This document shows, in pieces, positions 32,080-34,957 of a DNA stretch of 34,957 nt (position 1 is the stretch's first letter; the number at the start of each line of letters is the position of its first letter). The position numbers and the translations under genes are program-made. The notes under the pieces are model-generated. The model saw only the letters and a program-made list of their open reading frames with translations, was not told the origin of the DNA and did no database searches. The DNA comes from an uncultured Chelatococcus sp. Its GTDB lineage: Bacteria; Pseudomonadota; Alphaproteobacteria; Rhizobiales; Beijerinckiaceae. Location of the stretch: assembly GCA_937863995.1 (NCBI GenBank), contig CALMIK010000023.1, positions 1-34,957 of the forward strand, written 5' to 3'.

Positions 32080-33213
32080 TCACGGTTCGAGCCCGAAGTT
32101 GATGTCCTCGGTGCGTTCGCGCGCCAGCGCCTCGGCGCGCCCGTGCTCCTCGGTGGTGAGGTTCTTCAGGGCGGAGTCGAGCCAGGGATCGGCGCGCCCC
32201 TGCTTCGATGCCATCAGATGCCACGCGGCGGCGCTGACGGGATCGCGCGGGGCGCCTCGCCCGGCTGCCTGGATACGCGCCAGCCGGTTCTGCGCGATGG
32301 CGTTGCCGCGCGCGGCGGCGATGGCGAACAGGCGCGCCGCGCGTTCCTCGCTCGCCTCCACGCCGGCGCCGTTGAACAGCATGATGGCGAGTTCCACCTG
32401 GGCGTCGAGGTTGCCGTTGGCGGCGGCGCGCGCCATCCAGTGCGCCGCCCCCGCCGCGTCCTGGGCCGCGCCGCGCCCCTCGCGCAGCAGCACGGCGAGT
32501 GCGTATTGCGCATCCGGCACCTCGCTTTCGGCTGCGCGGCGAAGCAGCTCGACGGCGCGCACGAGATCCGCCTGCTGGCGCGCTCCAATGAGAGCCACCG
32601 CCAGGTTGTAGGCGGCGAGCGGGTTGCCGCCGTCCGCCGCGCGTTGCAGCAGCGCCAGCGCCTCGCCGTGGCGGCGCGATTTTTCCGGCTCGACCGTCGC
32701 CGTGTTGTCCGCCAGCATCAGCATGGCGAGCGCGAATTGCGCGTTGGCGTCTTTCTGCGCCGCCGCGCTTTCGTACCAGCTGCGCGCCTTGGCCGGATCG
32801 GGCGCCACGCCGAGCCCGCGCGTGTAGATTTCGGCCAGCAGCGTCATGGCGGGACCGTCCTGCGGATTGCGCCCCACGCGCAGCAACGCGCCCTGAAGCG
32901 CGGCCTTGTAGAAGCCGCGCTGATAATCGGCAAAGGCGTAGTCCGCCCGGTAGTCGGGCAGTGTCGGGATGGCGGCCGCGTTCATCGGCTGGTTGACGGG
33001 CGAGGGGAGGGTGCCCGGATCGGGCTGCGGCACGGAGTCGAGCGGCGAACGATCAGCCGGCGAAGAAAGACCGAACCCACCCGAATACGGAATGCTCACC
33101 GCCGGTTTTTTCCCCCCGCTCCCCTTTTCGCCGCCTCCCTGAGCCATCGCCGCGCCGGGCGTCAGCCCCAGTGCGGCCAGCAGGGTAACGGCAAAAGATA
33201 TTTGCCGGCTCAT
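32080..33213 (-). CDS. Secreted Sel1/TPR repeat protein
   Basis: A 377-residue protein with a signal peptide (MSRQISFAVTLLAALGLTPG, cleavage likely after AMA at about 24). A Gly/Pro/Ser-rich linker to about 80 follows, then five or six Sel1-type repeats, about 90-330. These include AEIYTRGLGVAPDPAKARSWYESAA, LADNTA...GEALALLQRAADGGNPLAAYNLAV, LLREGRGAAQDAAGAAHWMARAAANGN and FNGAGVEASEERAARLFAIAAARGN. Such proteins act as periplasmic protein-protein scaffolds; the partner is unknown. ATG 33213 overlaps the stop of the upstream thiE-like gene (ATGA), so it belongs to the dusA operon. Confidence 0.9.
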   Translation of the reverse strand: MSRQISFAVTLLAALGLTPGAAMAQGGGEKGSGGKKPAVSIPYSGGFGLSSPADRSPLDSVPQPDPGTLPSPVNQPMNAAAIPTLPDYRADYAFADYQRGFYKAALQGALLRVGRNPQDGPAMTLLAEIYTRGLGVAPDPAKARSWYESAAAQKDANAQFALAMLMLADNTATVEPEKSRRHGEALALLQRAADGGNPLAAYNLAVALIGARQQADLVRAVELLRRAAESEVPDAQYALAVLLREGRGAAQDAAGAAHWMARAAANGNLDAQVELAIMLFNGAGVEASEERAARLFAIAAARGNAIAQNRLARIQAAGRGAPRDPVSAAAWHLMASKQGRADPWLDSALKNLTTEEHGRAEALARERTEDINFGLEP

Positions 33214-33872
33214 CGCCCATCGGCCTCCCGCTCGCTTTCCAGGGCGGCGGTGGCCGCCTCGATGGCGGCGCGCGCCTGCGCGATCGCCGCCGCCGGTCCG
33301 TCGACATGCGACCAGACCGCATCGCCGAGCCCGACGAATTCCGCGCCCGTTGCCGCGATGGCCGCAACCCGCTCGAGGTCCGGCGCGACGCCGACGCAGG
33401 GCACCGCGAAGATTTCCGCCCACCACGCGAGGCGCTCCAGCACCACGTCGAAGTCCGGCAGCACGCCGTCGGGATACGGCTCGCCGAACAGCAGGTAATC
33501 GATATCCAGCTCGCCCAGCGTCATGGCGTCGTGGCGGGAGCGCAGGCCGCCGACGCCGACGATGCGCTCGGGCTTGAGCGCGTCGATGGCGTCGTCTACC
33601 GCCTCGCCCGGAGCCGCGACGTGCACGCCGTCAGCGCCACCCCGCGCGGCGACGGCGGCGGAAGCGGCGACGAGCACGGCCGTGCCGCATTTCTGCAGCG
33701 CGGGCGCGATGGCCTTCAACTGCTTGATCTGTTCGCGCTCGTCGGTGGTGGCGAACGACAGCACGATCGCCGCGACGTCGCCGGAGGAGCAGGCTGCATC
33801 GAGCGTTTCGAGCGCTTGCGCGACGTCGGCGATCGGCGGGGCAATGAGGAATATCTGAGCTTGGTTGGTCAT
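33210..33872 (-). CDS. Divergent thiamine-phosphate synthase-like protein
   Basis: A 220-residue TIM-barrel protein of the ThiE family, by the overall pattern and by ADGVHVAAPGEAV, ERIVGVGGLRSRHDAMTLGELDIDYLLFGEP and VPCVGVAPDLERVAAIAATGAEFVGLGDAVW. True ThiE joins the thiazole and pyrimidine moieties of thiamine. Here the usual QLR-x-K segment is missing from the first third, DGVHLGQ-D is changed to DGVHVAAPGE, and the G-x-S-x-H loop reads GVGGLRSRH. Catalysis is therefore doubtful. It overlaps dusA upstream and the Sel1 gene downstream by ATGA, with no thiamine genes nearby. It is best called ThiE-like with unknown role. Confidence 0.75.
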   Translation of the reverse strand: MTNQAQIFLIAPPIADVAQALETLDAACSSGDVAAIVLSFATTDEREQIKQLKAIAPALQKCGTAVLVAASAAVAARGGADGVHVAAPGEAVDDAIDALKPERIVGVGGLRSRHDAMTLGELDIDYLLFGEPYPDGVLPDFDVVLERLAWWAEIFAVPCVGVAPDLERVAAIAATGAEFVGLGDAVWSHVDGPAAAIAQARAAIEAATAALESEREADGR

Positions 33873-34918
33873 GAGGCCCTCCGCAATGGCGGCGTGTCGG
33901 CGAGGTCGGGGTCGTGCACCATGTCGCCGTCGCGCTCGACGAGGGCTATGGCATCACGGAGCACATCGAGACCGGCGTCGCGCCGCACGGCCTCGGTGGA
34001 AAGATGGCGGCGGAAGAGCCGTGCGCCGCGTCGGCCGGGAAACAGCCCCAGCAGCGGGCGCACGAGCGGGTGCAGCCGCGTGCCGCGCTGCAGCTCCGCC
34101 TCGACATAGGAAAAGTAGGCTTCCAGGGCGGCGAAGGCGTCTTCGACAGGCGCCGCCTCGCCGGTGGCGAGCGGATCGACGCCGAGCAGGATTTCCGGGT
34201 TCTGGTAGGCGGCCCGTCCGATCATCGCGCCGTCGAGCGGCGTGGCAGCGGCTGACGCCTCGTCAGCGCCGCGGATGGCGTCTTCGGCTGCTTCCAGCGT
34301 GGCGAGGCCGCCGTTCAGCATGATCGGCAGCCCGGGGCGCGCCCGCTTCAGCCGGTGAACGCGGCCGTAGTCGAGCGGCGGGATATCGCGGTTTTCCTTC
34401 GGGCTCAGGCCCTTCAGCCACGCCTTGCGGGCATGGACGACGAGCCCGTCGACACCCGCCGCGACCACGGCGTGCGCGAGCGCGTCGAGCGCTTCCTCGA
34501 CATCCTGGTCGTCGACGCCGATTCGGCACTTGACGGTGACGGGCACGGCGACGGCGGCCTTCATCGCCGCCACGCAATCGCCGACGAGACCGGGCTCGCG
34601 CATCAGGCAGGCGCCGAAGCGGCCGTTCTGGACACGGTCGGACGGGCAGCCGACGTTCAGGTTGATCGCGTCATAGCCCCAGTCGGCGCAGATGCGGGCG
34701 GCTTTGGCGAGATCCTCGGGGTTCGATCCGCCGAGCTGCACCGTGATCGGATGCTCGGCGGGCGAGAAATCGAGAAACCTTGCCTTGTCGCCGAACAGGA
34801 TGGCGCCGGTGGTGACCATCTCGGTATAGAGCTCGACGCGGCGCGACAGCAGGCGGTGAAAATAACGGCAGTGGCGATCGGTCCAGTCGAGCATCGGCGC
34901 GACCGCGTAGCGGGCCAT
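33869..34918 (-). CDS. dusA: tRNA-dihydrouridine(20/20a) synthase DusA
   Basis: Reduces uridine 20/20a in the tRNA D-loop with FMN and NADPH. The product, 349 residues from ATG 34918, has the DusA opening YAVAPMLDWTDRHCRYFHRLLSR, the ITVQLGGSNPEDLAKAARI strand and the catalytic Cys in LNVGCPSDRVQNGRFGACLM. It also has the FMN-binding KCRIGVDDQD, HARKAWLKGLSPKENRDIPPLDY and MLNGG elements. Length agrees with the family. The frame stays open upstream of 34918 to the window edge (ETAPAGTPARARP), so the real start could lie outside. Its stop overlaps the start of the thiE-like gene. Core chromosomal gene. Confidence 0.94.
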   Translation of the reverse strand: MARYAVAPMLDWTDRHCRYFHRLLSRRVELYTEMVTTGAILFGDKARFLDFSPAEHPITVQLGGSNPEDLAKAARICADWGYDAINLNVGCPSDRVQNGRFGACLMREPGLVGDCVAAMKAAVAVPVTVKCRIGVDDQDVEEALDALAHAVVAAGVDGLVVHARKAWLKGLSPKENRDIPPLDYGRVHRLKRARPGLPIMLNGGLATLEAAEDAIRGADEASAAATPLDGAMIGRAAYQNPEILLGVDPLATGEAAPVEDAFAALEAYFSYVEAELQRGTRLHPLVRPLLGLFPGRRGARLFRRHLSTEAVRRDAGLDVLRDAIALVERDGDMVHDPDLADTPPLRRAS

Positions 34919-34957
34919 GGGCCGCGCGCGGGCCGGAGTGCCGGCAGGTGCCGTTTC

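Noticed and set aside
31015..33498. 827-codon plus-strand frame
   Set aside because: Runs antisense across suhB, Sel1 and thiE-like genes, all well supported.

Overview
The window looks like an alphaproteobacterium of the Hyphomicrobiales (Rhizobiales) type. The evidence is a rhizobial-type Irr regulator, a RepABC-type RepA/RepB partition pair with a parS palindrome that fits the rhizobial GTTN4GCN4AAC pattern, an EcfG-like promoter, and a block of ordinary chromosomal genes (dusA, a thiE-like gene, Sel1, suhB, MotA/ExbB, OmpA). Overall base composition is high in GC, with AT-rich islands at about 1620-1790, 2560-2690, 21480-22440 and 28735-28790.

Left part (1-2467): the tail of an unrecognised gene, then three small unrecognised proteins. 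Two of these (886-1494 and 1844-2467) share a C-terminal helix ending in RSW[FY]QR followed by a Cys pair and are likely paralogues. Centre-left (2565-12296): a same-strand operon for a catecholate siderophore. It holds a periplasmic binding protein, isochorismate synthase (entC), 2,3-dihydroxybenzoate-AMP ligase (entE), isochorismatase (entB, no carrier domain), a stand-alone aryl carrier protein, a one-module C-A-PCP-TE synthetase with the EntF-type serine code, and entA. A Sfp-type phosphopantetheinyl transferase lies at 14121-14879, and an IroE/Fes-like esterase at 26478-27353 could open the product to release iron. No outer-membrane receptor, ABC permease/ATPase, exporter or MbtH-like gene is seen in the window.

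Middle (12425-21409): a PRC-barrel protein behind a likely stress promoter, an alpha/beta hydrolase, the transferase, then an alcohol/aldehyde oxidation operon (aldehyde dehydrogenase, DUF779 protein, Zn alcohol dehydrogenase) on the minus strand. A strong sigma-54 promoter precedes it and it is divergent from an AcoR-like sigma-54 activator. A minus-strand irr-tonB-like pair follows.

Replicon core (21410-26384): an AT-rich, gene-free origin of about 1.3 kb with about ten copies of a 20-bp iteron (TTCCGTGACCGNNNTTCCCG), five of them in tandem at 21-22 bp. Then come an initiator gene that is not a recognisable RepC, repA, parS and repB. No repC follows repB. Additional iteron copies lie about 7 kb away, on both sides of the phosphopantetheinyl transferase gene. 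The replicon core directly adjoins core-type chromosomal genes, so this is a chromid, an integrated plasmid, or a chromosome with a plasmid-type origin.

Right part (26478-34957): the esterase, a 388-residue orphan coiled-coil protein with a C-terminal pair of motifs resembling eukaryotic PP1-docking sites, then an OmpA/MotA pair, suhB, and a tightly overlapping dusA-thiE-like-Sel1 operon running off the right edge. All calls are from reading the sequence; no database search was run.
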